From: Pisolithus tinctorius
Lineage: Eukaryota > Basidiomycota > Agaricomycetes > Boletales > Pisolithaceae
Direction of reading: 5' to 3'
Assembly (NCBI GenBank): GCA_024663395.1
Contig: JANFAH010000006.1
Location: forward strand, 992,001-1,056,000
DNA: 64,000 nucleotides
The notes beneath the pieces were generated by a model. That model was not told where the DNA came from. It saw only the letters and a program-made list of their open reading frames with translations, and ran no database searches. Below, one piece after another: positions 35,709 to 47,091 of the stretch (positions are counted from its first letter, which is position 1; each line of letters opens with the position of its first letter). A program made the translations under genes and the position numbers.

Positions 35709-36751
35709 ACTGGCTTTGGCCAGAGGAACTTAAACTCATGACTTGGCTCATTTTGGTCCACAAGCCCACATTTGCTTGGGACATCACAGAGCACAGACAC
35801 CTAGATGAATGCTATTTCCCACCTGTAAAGATCCCCATGATTCCACACACACCTTGGGTCCAATGCAACATCCCTATCCCAAGTGTGATACATGTCCAAG
35901 TCATTGACATGATTAAAGATCACATCAAGTCTGGCATGTATGAACCTTCTACAGCAGCTTACTGCTCTCACTGGTTCTGCATAGTAAAGAAAGATGGAAA
36001 GTCTCTTTGCCTTGTACGTGACTTACAGCCCCTGAATGCAGTGACCATCTGCAACATGTCCATCCTGCCCTTTGTAGAACATCTCACAGAATCCTTCACT
36101 GGATATGTGGTGTATGTGATGATGGACCTCTACTCCAGGTATGACCAGCATGCACTTCACATTGACTCCCATGACCTCACCACCTTTGGTACCCCACTTG
36201 GACTGCATTGGCTTACTACTCTGCCACAAGGTCATGTGAATGCAGTCCAGGTATACCAGGGAGATACTGCATTTGTCCTCCAAGATGAGATCCTACATCA
36301 TACCTTGCCCTTCATAGATGATGTCCCCATAAGATCCAAGACCACCTGCTATCAGCATGTGGATGGTTCCTATGAAACCATCCCAGAGAACCCTGGGATC
36401 TGGAAGTGTATCTGGAATCACTGTATAGTTGTTAACTGCATCCTTCAGTGTTTGCAGAATGTCAGAGCCACTGTCTCAGCAAAGAAGTTTGTACTAGCTG
36501 CTCCCTCTGCTGTGATCATTGGCCACAAGTGCACCTTCAAAGGTCACATTCCTGAAGAAAGCAAAATGCAGAAGATCTGCAACTGGCCTGAGTGCCACAA
36601 CCTGATGCAGGTTCATGGTTTCCTCAGTGTCTGCAGTGTGCTCTGCATCTTCATCAAAGACTTTGCCAAGATTGTGCAGCTGCTAGTTGCACTCATGCAG
36701 AAAGACATACCATTCACATGGGATGAGCTGCAACATGCTGCCATGCAATGA
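35709..36751 (+). pseudogene. Element C reverse transcriptase
   Basis: The 337-codon frame from 35738 carries a Ty3-like RT: CSHWFCIVKKDGKSLCLVRD, DLQPLNAVTI, MMDLYSRYDQ, TLPQGHVNAVQVYQGD, and PFIDDVP as the catalytic box (IDD). The thumb has GHKCTFKGHIPEESK and CNWPECHNLMQVHGFLSV. This RT type, with an additional loop after IDD ('DGSYETIPENPGI'), is common in Agaricomycete genomes. Its link to the protease is lost under blocks E and D. A TGA ends it at 36749. Confidence 0.82.
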
Positions 36752-36812
36752 CTCAAGGACAATTGTAAAGTCCCCTGCACTCTGAAGGATTGACTATGAG
36801 TGTGGTTGCAAA

Positions 36813-37029
36813 GTGATTTTAGCCATCAACATGTCAGTCATCACAGTTGGCTACATCCTCTACCAGCTCAGTGAAGATGGCAAATGGTACCCTAGTCACT
36901 TCAGATCCATCACCCTCAATGAAGTAGAAAGCTGCTACTCCCAGGCCAAGCTTGAGTTGTATGGCCTCTTCCATGCATTGTGCACAGTATGCATATACAT
37001 CTTTGGTCTCACTAACTTCACTGTGGAGG
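36813..37029 (+). pseudogene. Element C RNase H fragment
   Basis: The segment 'GYILYQLSEDGKWYPSHF', 'LNEVESCYSQAKLELYGLF' is the tethered RNase H of the C element. It breaks at a TA where a MITE inserted (frame ends 'TNFTVEV'). Integrase is missing. Confidence 0.75.
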
Positions 37030-37031
37030 TA

Positions 37032-37248
37032 CAGTGAGGGACAAATGCATTGCAATGTTTGTGAGGTATGACTTGCTGCTGATGTAGCTCAGGCTATTCT
37101 GCACAGATAATTATGATACCTATGCCATTGGAAAGGGGTGACTCTAAGCCTTCCAGAGCACTAAGGTTCAGTCCAATCAATGCAATACATGCTGAGATAC
37201 ACCCTATTCTTTCCAAAAGGTGCATTGCAACACTTTTGTCCCTGACTG
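37032..37248. mobile_element. Tc1/mariner-like MITE (217 bp)
   Basis: The ends CAGTGAGGGACAAATGCATTGC and the complement of GCAACACTTTTGTCCCTGACTG form terminal repeats of about 26 bp with few mismatches. TA precedes it at 37030-37031; the right TA is mutated or lost. It has no coding capacity. Confidence 0.75.
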
Positions 37249-37288
37249 GTGAAACAGTGAAATGTGACCTTTTGATGGGATTGAGGGC

Positions 37289-37552
37289 ATGAAGGATGGG
37301 AAAATATGATTACATAATAAACCACATGATCTTCTAGATGATTTGTCAGCATGTAAACAATGACAAACATTGGACTTGTACCATTAACCCTCCCTCTTTT
37401 ACCACAACTCATGAAATCATTTCTTTAGCTCACATGGTCATTTTCTCAAGGAATTCTTATCAAATACTGGTGGCCACCACAGTGCCATCAGAATAGCATG
37501 CTCTCAGAACCATCAGTCCCTTAAAAAACCTGCTGTCAGTCATTCCCTGGAC
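37289..37552 (+). repeat. Diverged single-arm piece of fold-back element FB1
   Basis: It matches about 3900-4165 of the FB1 left arm (GGGAAAATATGATTACATAA ... GTCATTCCCTGGACTG). It ends exactly where the A2 LTR begins, so A2 probably inserted into an FB1 relative. Confidence 0.75.
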
Positions 37553-37951
37553 TGTAATGACCAGTAGACTTTTCACTTCTGTGTTTCCTAGTTACCCATA
37601 TATATCCACCCTCTGGTTAGGGTTATGCTTTAAGGATGCTTAGTCATCTCAGACTTTTCCTTTCACTTACTCTTTCACACTTACATGGTACTTAGTCAGG
37701 CTGTGCCTTGCTGCTGTTGCATGTATGCATTTGTCCAATAGCATAGTTTTCTCTTTTGTTTACTTCCTTCTCAAATGTTCTCTCATGGCAGTACATACAA
37801 ACAGTAGGGCAGTATTTAAGTCCCATCATTTGTCATAGCCAGCTTCTCTAATCTAGTTTGTTTTGAGCTTGTTTCTCAATCAATGGGTTCCACTCCCACC
37901 CTCTCTGGTTTGAAGTGATAGCTGAGAAGACTCACATCTTTGGTTGCTTCA
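37553..37951 (+). repeat. 5' LTR of A2 (399 bp)
   Basis: It runs from TGTAATGACC to GGTTGCTTCA and matches both A1 LTRs. The leader 37952-38062 follows and is cut by the Helitron after GCCTCCA. Confidence 0.88.
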
Positions 37952-38487
37952 CTTGAACTAGATTCTAACTTCTCCCCTATCCCTTCATACCTGGCACTGA
38001 GGGTCAACAGCAGTATGATACTTGTAGTGGGCAGTTCCACCCATAGTTTCTTTTTGCCTCCATTACTCGTATATTACAGCAATCCAACCATTTTATTGTG
38101 CACTGTTTGTAGCTACTATATTGGATGCAGGGATCGTGGCTGACAGGCGAAGGTTTTATACTGCATCTCACATGAACAGGGGCCACAGTGCAGGTAAGAT
38201 GTCACTAACTGTGCTGCTGTTACCAATCTGCAGCCCCCTTGGGTCATTTTAGGAGGGGGTGCTTTGACAGAGGAGGTGTTCACTCCTGAAACTCGATCTG
38301 TTGGTGATTAGATGTGTCAGTGTTTGTAGTCGCAGGTGCTCGAAACAGGTGTGTTGGTCAGGCATCTCTCCCATTGGGGCTCATTGGTGACTCACCGCAG
38401 TTGTTTGAGATGGTCAGGCGGTTGGGGTTGGGGTGGATGCATGTCTCACTTAAAAGGGTTGATGTGACGTTATCTAGGAGGGCAGCA

Positions 38488-39582
38488 ATGTCTACCACGA
38501 CAGTCTTTGGATTCTTTGCGTTATCAGGTGGTCAGCGAGTGCAGTCATCAAGGCCTGGGGCAACATCGAAGACGTACCACTGTTTCTATGACACTACTGT
38601 GCAGTGTACATCAGGCATGGTTTTCCCTGCGCAGCTTCGTGTTTACAGCCCCTTCAATGATACTGTGCATGTCGATGATACTGTTGCTTTTGTAGTGGCC
38701 AGGACATACATCCCTGCATCCATCCCAAAGGATACCATCTTATTGGAGGCTTCGGATGTGATTCCGCTCCCAGGTGATCCTGCAAGTGAGGAGTACAAGG
38801 CGGCACTTCCAGATTGCCCATGCCCTTTTGTCTTTGGCTTAGGAATTGTAACCTCCCATGCTATTACTCTCCCTGATGGGGTCTCGAAGGCCTTTTCTGT
38901 CACAGCCTCTGATTACGTGTGGGATGCCAACCAGATGACATCGGTTGTGTGAGTGATGTTTTGCATGCTTCACTGTCAACTTCTGACTGGACACATTTGG
39001 ATAGTTGTATGTTTGACAGCTCACGGCCTCGGTGGAGCAGGACCCCTCTTCCCAACCAGAACTCCATGGTTCACTATTCCGGTCACTTCAGTGGTGCTGC
39101 CGCAGGTGGGGGTATAGCGGTGGAGCTGAAGAATATTACACTCAATGTGGGAGGGCAGGATAATGGTGCAAGTCCGGCTGCAGGTGGGACTGCGAAGAAG
39201 TGCAAGTATATGTTGAAATTTTCTCAAGAGTATGTATTTTTTCAGGTCATTCTGCATGGGCTAAATTGGTGTAGCCAGGGAAACAGTGGGTTCAGTCGCC
39301 AGGAGATGTCGCTACTGGCAATCAGGTGTGTAAATTGAATAGTTGAGGCATGACATGGAGTTTAACAGACAGGCCAATCCTCCAGCGAGACGAACGTTGT
39401 GCTGATGGCCAGTGTCACAGCTACCGGCTCACTTGCTGGAGGCTCGCAACCACCACCTGGCATTGGAGATCCCTCCCTTGCAGTGACTCCGATTGTAGGC
39501 GAAGCAATTGTTGCACCAGAGGGCAGGGACGCTGATGGGGTCACAGCAGTTTCAAAGGGGAAGGGGAAGGGAAGGTGGGTGT
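38488..39582 (+). CDS. Helitron-carried protein 1, possibly OB-fold/RPA-like (introns)
   Basis: The first exon starts at ATG 38488 (MSTTTVFGFFALSGG) and ends at 38948. An intron 38949-39004 (GTGAGT...ATAG, branch-like CTGAC) joins it in frame to exon 2 (39005 to about 39211: VCMFDSSRPRW ... VELKNITLNVGGQD). A further exon from about 39368 is rich in glycine, serine and alanine and ends KGKGKGRW. The alternating beta-type pattern (FPAQLRVYSPFNDTVHVDD, TVAFVVARTYIP) suggests an OB fold. RPA-like single-strand DNA-binding proteins are known cargo of plant Helitrons; the assignment here is inference. Exon limits after 39211 are uncertain. Confidence 0.5.
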
Positions 39583-39759
39583 GACAACAAGGTGCCCTTG
39601 CTCAGAAATCACTCATCATGTGTATAGATCTGTGGTTGATGGTAGTCTCACATCTTTGTAAAATCAGTCACAGTTCCAATGGTGAAAATTGGGTTCTTGA
39701 GTTGCAAGACATGGTCGCATGAGAGCAGGGCATGCTGCCGGTGGGATGCATCAGATGTC

Positions 39760-40517
39760 AGAGGTGATTCATCAACATTGCAGGATATTAACACTAGGTC
39801 CTTTATCATGAAGTATTCCAAGATTCAAGTGACAGTAAGAGGTAACAATATGTAGTCATTAGTGGACCTCATTTCCTGTGAATCCAAGCGATCTATAGAT
39901 ATTTTAGGCCAGGTGTGCTTGCTCATTTCAAGGCCTTACCTGGATACTCTGAGACAGCAGTCAACATTGAATTCTGTGAGTATTCCTTTGTCTCCCTCAG
40001 GAAGTGTTGTGGCAATAAATTCTTGCCCCTCTCTCCAGAGGCTGTACTCTGGCCCCATAAACATCACTGCTGGAGCGTCAGCAAGTGAGGGGTTTGGTGC
40101 ACTACATAAGAGAGTTCCGACTGCCATGTTCTCGAAGATGATATAGCCCACCCCAGGAACCCGACCTCTGTCATGGGGGTGCACCATGCCTGCCAAGAAG
40201 AAGAGCACTGCTGCCAATGGCCATCTGACAACTGCGTGATTTGCTTTCACCATGAAATGGATTGTGTGTGTGGCACTTCGGTTGAAGGGGGATGATGTCT
40301 GAACTTTTTCCCATAAAATCAGTGTGGTCGGCATGTTGTGAATGGGTTGCAAATCGATGTTACCAGTCACTTCATGAGGCATGATTGCCCCAGTGCATGG
40401 CTTGCTGCAGTTGTCAGCAATTGCAGATTGTATTTCGGTGACTGTGTACCAAAACCAGGTTACAAAGGCACCTACCATGGGTGCACCAATAAGTAGCAAG
40501 GTCATCAAAGTCTTCAT
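39760..40517 (-). CDS. Helitron-carried protein 2, minus strand (unknown, perhaps related to protein 1)
   Basis: A minus-strand frame of 193 codons (40517-39936) reads 'FFLAGMVHPHDRGRVPGVGY', 'DAPAVMFMGPEYSLW' and 'EGDKGILTEFNVDCCLRV'. It ends at a GTAAGG that looks like a splice donor; coding may continue from about 39885 (after ...TTCACAG) toward 39760. The general beta-rich make-up recalls protein 1, but I cannot name a family. The 5' end may extend upstream to 40696. Confidence 0.4.
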
Positions 40518-40953
40518 TGAAGACCATCAGGATCCTTTGCTGGGTGGCGCGGTTGACATCCACATTGGCTACCATCTCTGGGGCCAGATCTGGGGTTGCT
40601 GTCAGTGAGTGTCATCAGGGTTTCCATTATCTTATGCCTATTGGGTACATGTTGCAGCATCAGGAAACATTGTATCCTCTGTTCTTTGTGTGCCATTGAT
40701 ACTTCAGCCTCCTGGTGTTGACCAGCACCTGTTTTATACCTCCCATCATGCTTATACCCCCCAACACATCATCCTTGGGGGTGCAGGCTCCTGTCCTGTG
40801 TTTTTGAAACAGTTGGGATCTGTGATCGCTTCAGATCTGTCCCTATCAGCAGTGGCCTCATGTGCCCTGCCTTTCTCTTCAATTTCACTGCCGTCAAGAT
40901 TGATTTGTAGGTACTGACATGATATTCAGGTTTAAAACCATGCCTTCAGATGG

Positions 40954-43900
40954 TTGGTCCTCCTGTGTCCGCCTTTTATGTCTGTTGGGTCTGACCTGTC
41001 CTGGCGGTGGCTTATAGGGCCCATCTCCAGCCCATCTCTGACTTGGGGTGCTGTCTGCAATGGCAGGTGTCACCAGTGCCAATGCTGTGGTATTGATCTT
41101 CTAACAGGCGAGGAGCCTGGATTTTGTTGTGGTGTGAATGGCTCTCACTATTTAGATGTTGCTCCTCTGCCCCCACTGCCTCTGGAAATTGAAGCCATCA
41201 GCTGCCATCCCGAGATCTCCTCCCTATCCCACATACTTAACCTCGTCTTTTCTTTTGCGTCCATGGAGACTACCCACCCCTTTCCTGATGACTTCGCAGT
41301 GCCTGGCTTTCTTGCAATCCAGGGCCAGGTGTACCATCATATCCAACCTGGCCACACTAATTCTGCAGTATGCTGGTTGCTTTATGATGGCTTCATGCGT
41401 AATACCCCCCATGCACAGTGGGCATCCAAGTTACCTCCCAGGTGGATTGACGCTGTCAGGCAGGCCCTTGAGCGTGTCAATCCTTTTGTAACTGCATTGA
41501 GGTCTTTGTCTGCATTCTCCATCTCCCACCCCTCAGCTACACTCATCCTGAAGGATGATGGTGCTGCAGAGATCACTGCTGTGATGTCTTATGAGAACAC
41601 ATCCTCTGCAGAGTCAAAATCACGCTGACTTCTAATCTCCCAAGTGTGTGGCTGGAACCAGTCCATTTCCACTTAAAGTCATCTCTGGGAGCCTCTGTCA
41701 TACCCTCTGTTTTTCCCCCATGGCTCTCTAGGCTGGGGTGTAAATGAGGGTGCTGCCACCGCTGATATCCTTGTGTCTGCTGACTCGGATGGTGATCATC
41801 CCACCACACAATTATGGCACTACTGTGTGCGCATTCTCCGTGAACCTCACTTCCATGTCTTTGGACAGCTCACAAATGAATATGTTGTTGACATGTTTAG
41901 TCGCAATTTGGAGACATGCCTGAACTTCATCCAGGCTAATCAGAAGCATCTTTGTCATGAGGATGTGGAATTGATGGGTATCGAGGATGTCGCCCCTTCC
42001 AAAAACATATACCTGCTGTCCTCTTTCCTTGGCTCCCACTGCTGGGCATCAAACCAAGTTTCTGACTCACTGGCTATTGCTGTGGCATATGGTAATCCAA
42101 CCTTTTTCATCACCATGACTTGCAACACCGCATGGCCTGAGATTGTCTCTCAACAATGTCTGGGACAGACTTTCACTGATATCCCTGCAGTTGTGGTGTG
42201 TGTGTTCAAGCATAAGCTAGCCTTACTGATTAAATGCCCCAAGACCATGTTCTGCAATGCTGGCCACGTCCTCTACTGCATTCACTCAGTGGAATTCCAG
42301 AAGCGGGGTCTACCTCACACACACATCCTGCTCAAGTACACATCTGCATGTGACAGCACCGATGACATAGATGCTGTTGTTTCTGCTGAGATTCCAGATG
42401 ACCCTGCTGATGCTCAACTGGTCCACACATTCATGACCCATCGCCATCCTTCGCCTCACAGCCCCCCCTCGAAGTACTGCCAGAGAGTGCATGCCGATGG
42501 AACCTGGCACTGTCGTTTCCACTATCCCCAACCCCTCCAAGCAATGACAACAGTTGATGCAGAGGGCTGGGTTCATTACCACCGCCGACATCCTGGGGAT
42601 GAAATGGTTGTCCCTCACTGTCTACCACTCCTCCATAAATTCCAATGTCACCTCAATTTCGAGGTCTCAAGTACATCACACATCTTCCAATATCTGTTCA
42701 AATACATTCACAAAGGTTTGTCCTCTCGCACTGACTGCTTTCCTCTGTTTCTCCCATTGATACCTCAATCCAGGGCCTGATCGTGCACATTACAATATCT
42801 GTTCCAACACCATTGAAGACAACAATGAGCCTGTTGATGAAATTGAGGACTTCTGGAATGCGAGGTACCTATCTGCTGGTGAGGCCATGTGGCACATTCT
42901 TGGGTTCCATGTCACCAGCAAGGATCCCGCAGTCTCTGCCTTGCCCATTCACTTGCCTGAGAGCACATCACACAACCAATACAAGTCAGCTAATGAGAGT
43001 GGGAGTTCAGCTTCCACTCTCATCCGTTACTTTATGCACCCCACTGGGTCTTTTTTGGATAACAATGGCATTTCCCATGCATTTGACAGCCTCACCTACA
43101 ACGAGTACTTTAGCCTGTTTTGCCTGATGAAATGGGTCGATGCAAATGTTGGTCACCACTTCGAAGAACGGTCACGTCTTTGTGGGTGTCCCCCCATGCA
43201 CGTCGTACTCAGGAATAGGAGGAAGCCTCACCTAAGCCACATGGACTCCGTGCGCCCCTCACAAGGTGAGCTGTTCTATCTGCGAGCCATCCTTCAGCAC
43301 CAGCCTATACTTTCATACATCGACACCCTCACTGTTGATGGTGCTGTCATGGGTTCCTTCCAGCAGGCTGCCACTGCACTGGGTCTATTTGCAGGTGACA
43401 ATGAGAGTCGATATGCTTTGTGCGAGGCAGTGAGCACCCTGCGAACACCGTGTGAGATTCGCTTCCTGTTTGTCCACTTGCTCGTCAATGACTGCATACC
43501 AGAGCCTCTTGTACTATGGAATGAATTCTCTGATGATATGTCTTTAGATTTTGTCACATCCCATGGGCATGTGCATGGCCTTGCACACAACTGCACATTG
43601 CAAGAGATTGCTGCATTGTTGGAGGAACATGGAAGGTTCCTCCCTGACTTTGGCCTGCCCCAACCTGTCCTACCCTGCAGTGAAGTACTACATGAGATTC
43701 TCAAGTGGGGTTTCGACTCCAACAGCCTGCATCAACATGCAGAGGAGGCCACTGCTACCATGACTTCTGAACAACATGCCATCTACGACACTATCGTCGA
43801 CGCTGCAACTAATTACCATGGTCTTTTTGCCTTCGTCGACAGCAAGGCTGGAAGAGGGAAAACTTTCCTTGTCAACGCAATCTGCAATCATCTCAGGTCA

Positions 43901-45172
43901 ATTGGGCATATAGTTCTTGCTACAGCTACCTCGGCTTTCACTGCCCATCTCTATCCTGGTGGTCAAACGACCCACTCCACCTTCAAGGTTCCTCTTCCCC
44001 ATGACATCATCCTGCAAGCTGGCACACTCACCATTTGATCTTAGGTCCCTGTGAACGAAAACAACGAAATGCTACAGTCTCCTATTCAACCAGGAACTCC
44101 TTGTGGGGAGCTCATCAGAAACGCTTCTCTGATAATTTGGGATGAGGCTCCCATGGCCAACTGTGCCATCCTTGCATGTGTCGACGACGTTTGCCATTTG
44201 CTGATGGATCATGATGTGCCATTTGGTGGGAAGGTTATTATACTCCTCAGTGACTTTCACCAAACCTGCCCTGTTATTCGAGGTGGGTCGAGGTCACAAA
44301 TCATCGATGCTTCCATTCGAGCTTCACCCCTCTGGGATGTGGTCACCATCTTTTGGCTCACAATTCCTATCCACAATGCCGATGACCCTGAATTTGCCCA
44401 ATTCATCGACGCCATTGGTGATGGTGCTGGCCCTGATGTTTGCCTTGACATTCTACAGAATGTGCCCTCTGCTGAGGACCTCATCAACCACATTTTCCCC
44501 TCCCATATTATGGCGGATCCATGTGCCTGTTTGAAGCGTGCCATCCTGTGCCCTACCAACTGTCAGGTCGACACCTACAATGGCATTGCCCTCTCCTGAC
44601 TCAACTCATCTGCGATGACTTATCTTGCTGCTGACTCCCTCAAGGAAGCCAACAACGCTGGAATCATCCCCCCACAATGCATGCTGGACTATGTCACCTC
44701 CCATTTCCCTCCCAGCCTCCCACCTCATGCTTTACCTGTTCACTGCGGTGGGGTTTATCGTCTCATGTGCAACTTTTCCATTGACCAGGGCCTCGTGAAA
44801 AATTGCCATGTCGTTATCATCAGCACAGGTCGATGCCTCATCACAGTTCGGATCATTCTAGGTGATGTGCTCTCCCAAGAGGCATCTGATGACATCCTCA
44901 TTCCTCACATCATGTTCACCTCCTCCCTCCACTCCAGGCACACTCTCCATCACCACCAGTTTCCTTTGGCACCTGCCTACGCTACCACCTTCAACAGCTG
45001 CCGAGGCCTCATGTTGGATGCCATGGGGGTGGATCTAATGAGGCCTGTTTTTTCTCATGGGCAACTGTACACTGTGCTGTCACGTATCCATCATCGCAAT
45101 CATGCTCACGTCCTACTCCGGCCTGGAGCGAAAGTAACCTACAACATTACATTCCCTGAAGTTCTCCTGTAA
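40954..45172 (+). pseudogene. Helitron Rep-helicase (RepHel) with introns, near-intact
   Basis: The N-terminal part (40954-41628) has a Cys cluster (CHQCQCCGIDLLTGEEPGFC) and 'FLAIQGQVYHH'. A region with stops (41629-41700) follows. The Rep domain (41773-42715) has ITMTCNTAWPEI, the HUH-type 'KRGLPHTHILL', and the two-tyrosine motif FQYLFKYIHKG. Intron 42716-42773 restores the frame (KG|PDRAHYNI). The helicase has Walker A DSKAGRGKTF (43835-43864). Intron 43988-44044 (FK|VPVNEN) leads to Walker B IIWDEAPM and LLSDFHQTCPVI. A TGA at 44597 is a true stop, probably from CGA. The end has SHGQLYTVLSRI. It nicks and unwinds DNA for rolling-circle transposition. Confidence 0.88.
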
Positions 45173-45330
45173 TTACTTAGCATATAACAATCTGTATAAA
45201 TTCCATGGCCTGTCGCCTCCTGGCCTTGAGGTCTATAGCTTCAGTTTGTGTGGGGCACTCTTCATCAGCAATTAAATCCTGCATACTACATTTCAATCTC
45301 CACTGCTGGAGCGAAGTGAGGCGCCTCTTG
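45173..45330 (+). other. Helitron 3' terminal region
   Basis: This is non-coding sequence after the RepHel stop. It contains inverted GGCC motifs and the GAGGCGCCTC palindrome three bases from the right edge. Confidence 0.55.
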
Positions 45331-45982
45331 TCAGTGTGACTGAGAGTGCCCAAGTGATGGAGCCAGCTGGGCAAACATCTTAGGGAGTTTTACATTATGT
45401 ATATACACCATCCTGAGGTCAAGCTTGGTGAATGTAGGGTGATGCTTGATCAAGAGGGCCCACAAGGTCCAGAGCAGCTGAGCCATATATAGTCATAGTT
45501 CCCACATGGCAGTGGAGGTAGACCTGTAGTTGACGTTCTCACACCCACCATAGTTTGCCTAGTGTGCCAGGCTGGTCCTTCCCTATTGCTAGGAAGTTGA
45601 TCAGGTACATGATAGCAAACAGACTACATGTTTAGTGGTCTTGAACATCATTGACAAGTAGTACATCTATGCTACCTTTACCTTACCACCATTCCTGCCA
45701 TCAAGAAGGAAGAGGTTGAGCTTTGTCTCCCTCTTAGGTTCCTCCCTTACAAAAGGGAACTCTCTACTCCACACCCCTCTTGCTTGCTATCCCTGCTCAC
45801 CCCACTTCCCCTTCCCCCTCTTGAGCTTTTCCATGAGGTAACTCTGGAGCTTGTTTACCCCTCACCTTCGCCCTCCCCCAACCCAAATGAACTCAGGTTT
45901 GTCTTTAATGTCCCTTACAATCTTTGGAACTGTCATTCCATCCACTGTCCCCTTCACTGCCCAGTCCCACTAACTAGCAGAA
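45331..45982 (+). other. A2 untranslated leader, second part
   Basis: It matches A1 leader pieces 1442-1461, 3311-3636 and 5210-5513 and thus shows the uninterrupted state at three A1 insertion points. No gene is seen in it. Confidence 0.75.
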
Positions 45983-46954
45983 ATGGACCTCAACCAGCCC
46001 CAGCCCCCACCTGTTGATTATGCCATGGTACAAGCAATGGCAGCAGCAATGGCACAAGCCATGCAACAATATATGCCCACACCAGCTGCAGTGCAAACAA
46101 ACAACTTCGACCCCACAAAGAGGGGTGTAGCCAAGCCTGGAACCTTTGATGGGTCTGTGGCCAAGTATGAGGAGTGGGTCATCAAAATGAGGGCCTTCTG
46201 TAAAGCAGCTGTCCACTGCTATACAAGTCAGGATTGCATGGCATTCTGGACCCAAATGACCAGTCCAATCACTGGCAACTATGCCCAGGCCAAGTTGGTC
46301 TTCCACTTGGCAAATGGAAACTGGCCAACAATTGATGAGGTGGTGGCCAACCTCAACTCCCACTTCCAGCCCATGAACAATGGGGATTGGGCCCAGAAAA
46401 AGATGCAAATGGCAAGGCAGGGACAGTCTTGAATGGATGCCTTCTTGGCAGAATTTGATAGTTGGAAGCTTATGGCAAGTGCTTCTGATGATTTGGCTAT
46501 CCTGTGCCTTGAACAGGCAATCAACCACAAGGTGCTCTGCCTCATGCATCACCTGGGGAAGAGAAAAGACATGTACAAAGATTATGTGATGGAGCTCCAG
46601 TTGGTGGCCAGAAATTTTGAAAACCACCACTATATGATGGCCTCCTCTTTGAGGGTATGGCCTCAAAATCAACCTTGTGCCTTCTCTGCCACAGGAACAC
46701 AGCCCGGGGCAGGTGCCCCTATGAACATAGGTGCCACCCAGTGGCAAGGAAAGGGGAAGGGACCCCCTAAGGACAAGTCCCATATAACCTGTTTTGGATG
46801 TGGCCTGAAGGGTCACTATCACAGTGAGTGCCCAAAACAGGCACAACTACAAGGACACCCTGTCAGGGCTGTAAATACTGACACTGGACCTGACCCCTGC
46901 CTAAAGGCAATGGAGGGGATGAGCTTTGAACAAATCATTTCTCATATTAACTAG
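45983..46954 (+). pseudogene. A2 gag
   Basis: It starts MDLNQPQPPPVDYAMVQ. An in-frame TGA (46430-46432) separates 149 codons from 173 codons starting MDAFLAEFDSWKL; the same TGA is present in A1. The uninterrupted capsid segment 'FHLANGNWPTIDEVVANL' shows what the helicase fragment disrupted in A1. The zinc knuckle is CFGCGLKGHYHSEC near 46794-46835. TAG at 46952 ends it, close to the expected stop. Confidence 0.88.
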
Positions 46955-47091
46955 TTAAAAGAATTGGAGCTGCAGTGAAATCAGGTCCTGCAGACTCTAG
47001 CATATGGACATTTGTTCCTGTTTCTTCTTCTTCTTTTACTTATGGATTTCATTCTACTTACAGACTTAAAAATACAAAAATCAAAAATAAA

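Larger units (their letters stand above)
38063..45330 (+). mobile_element. Helitron (7,268 bp) inserted in the A2 leader
   Basis: Comparing A1 (GCCTCCA|TCAGTGTGACTG at 1441/1442) with A2 fixes the insert between A 38062 and T 45331. No target duplication is present, as expected for rolling-circle elements that insert between A and T. The left end is TTACTCGTATATTACAGC. The right end carries the palindrome GAGGCGCCTC (45319-45328), a possible terminator hairpin, then TTG. The usual TC...CTRR ends are not seen. It holds a Rep-helicase gene and two other genes. CpG is much more frequent here than in the neighbouring elements. Confidence 0.88.

Noticed and set aside
45974..46846. A 290-codon minus-strand frame, with related frames at 5436-5909 and 6166-6618
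   Set aside because: It lies exactly antisense to gag and looks like a shadow of its codon use; no start context or domain supports it.
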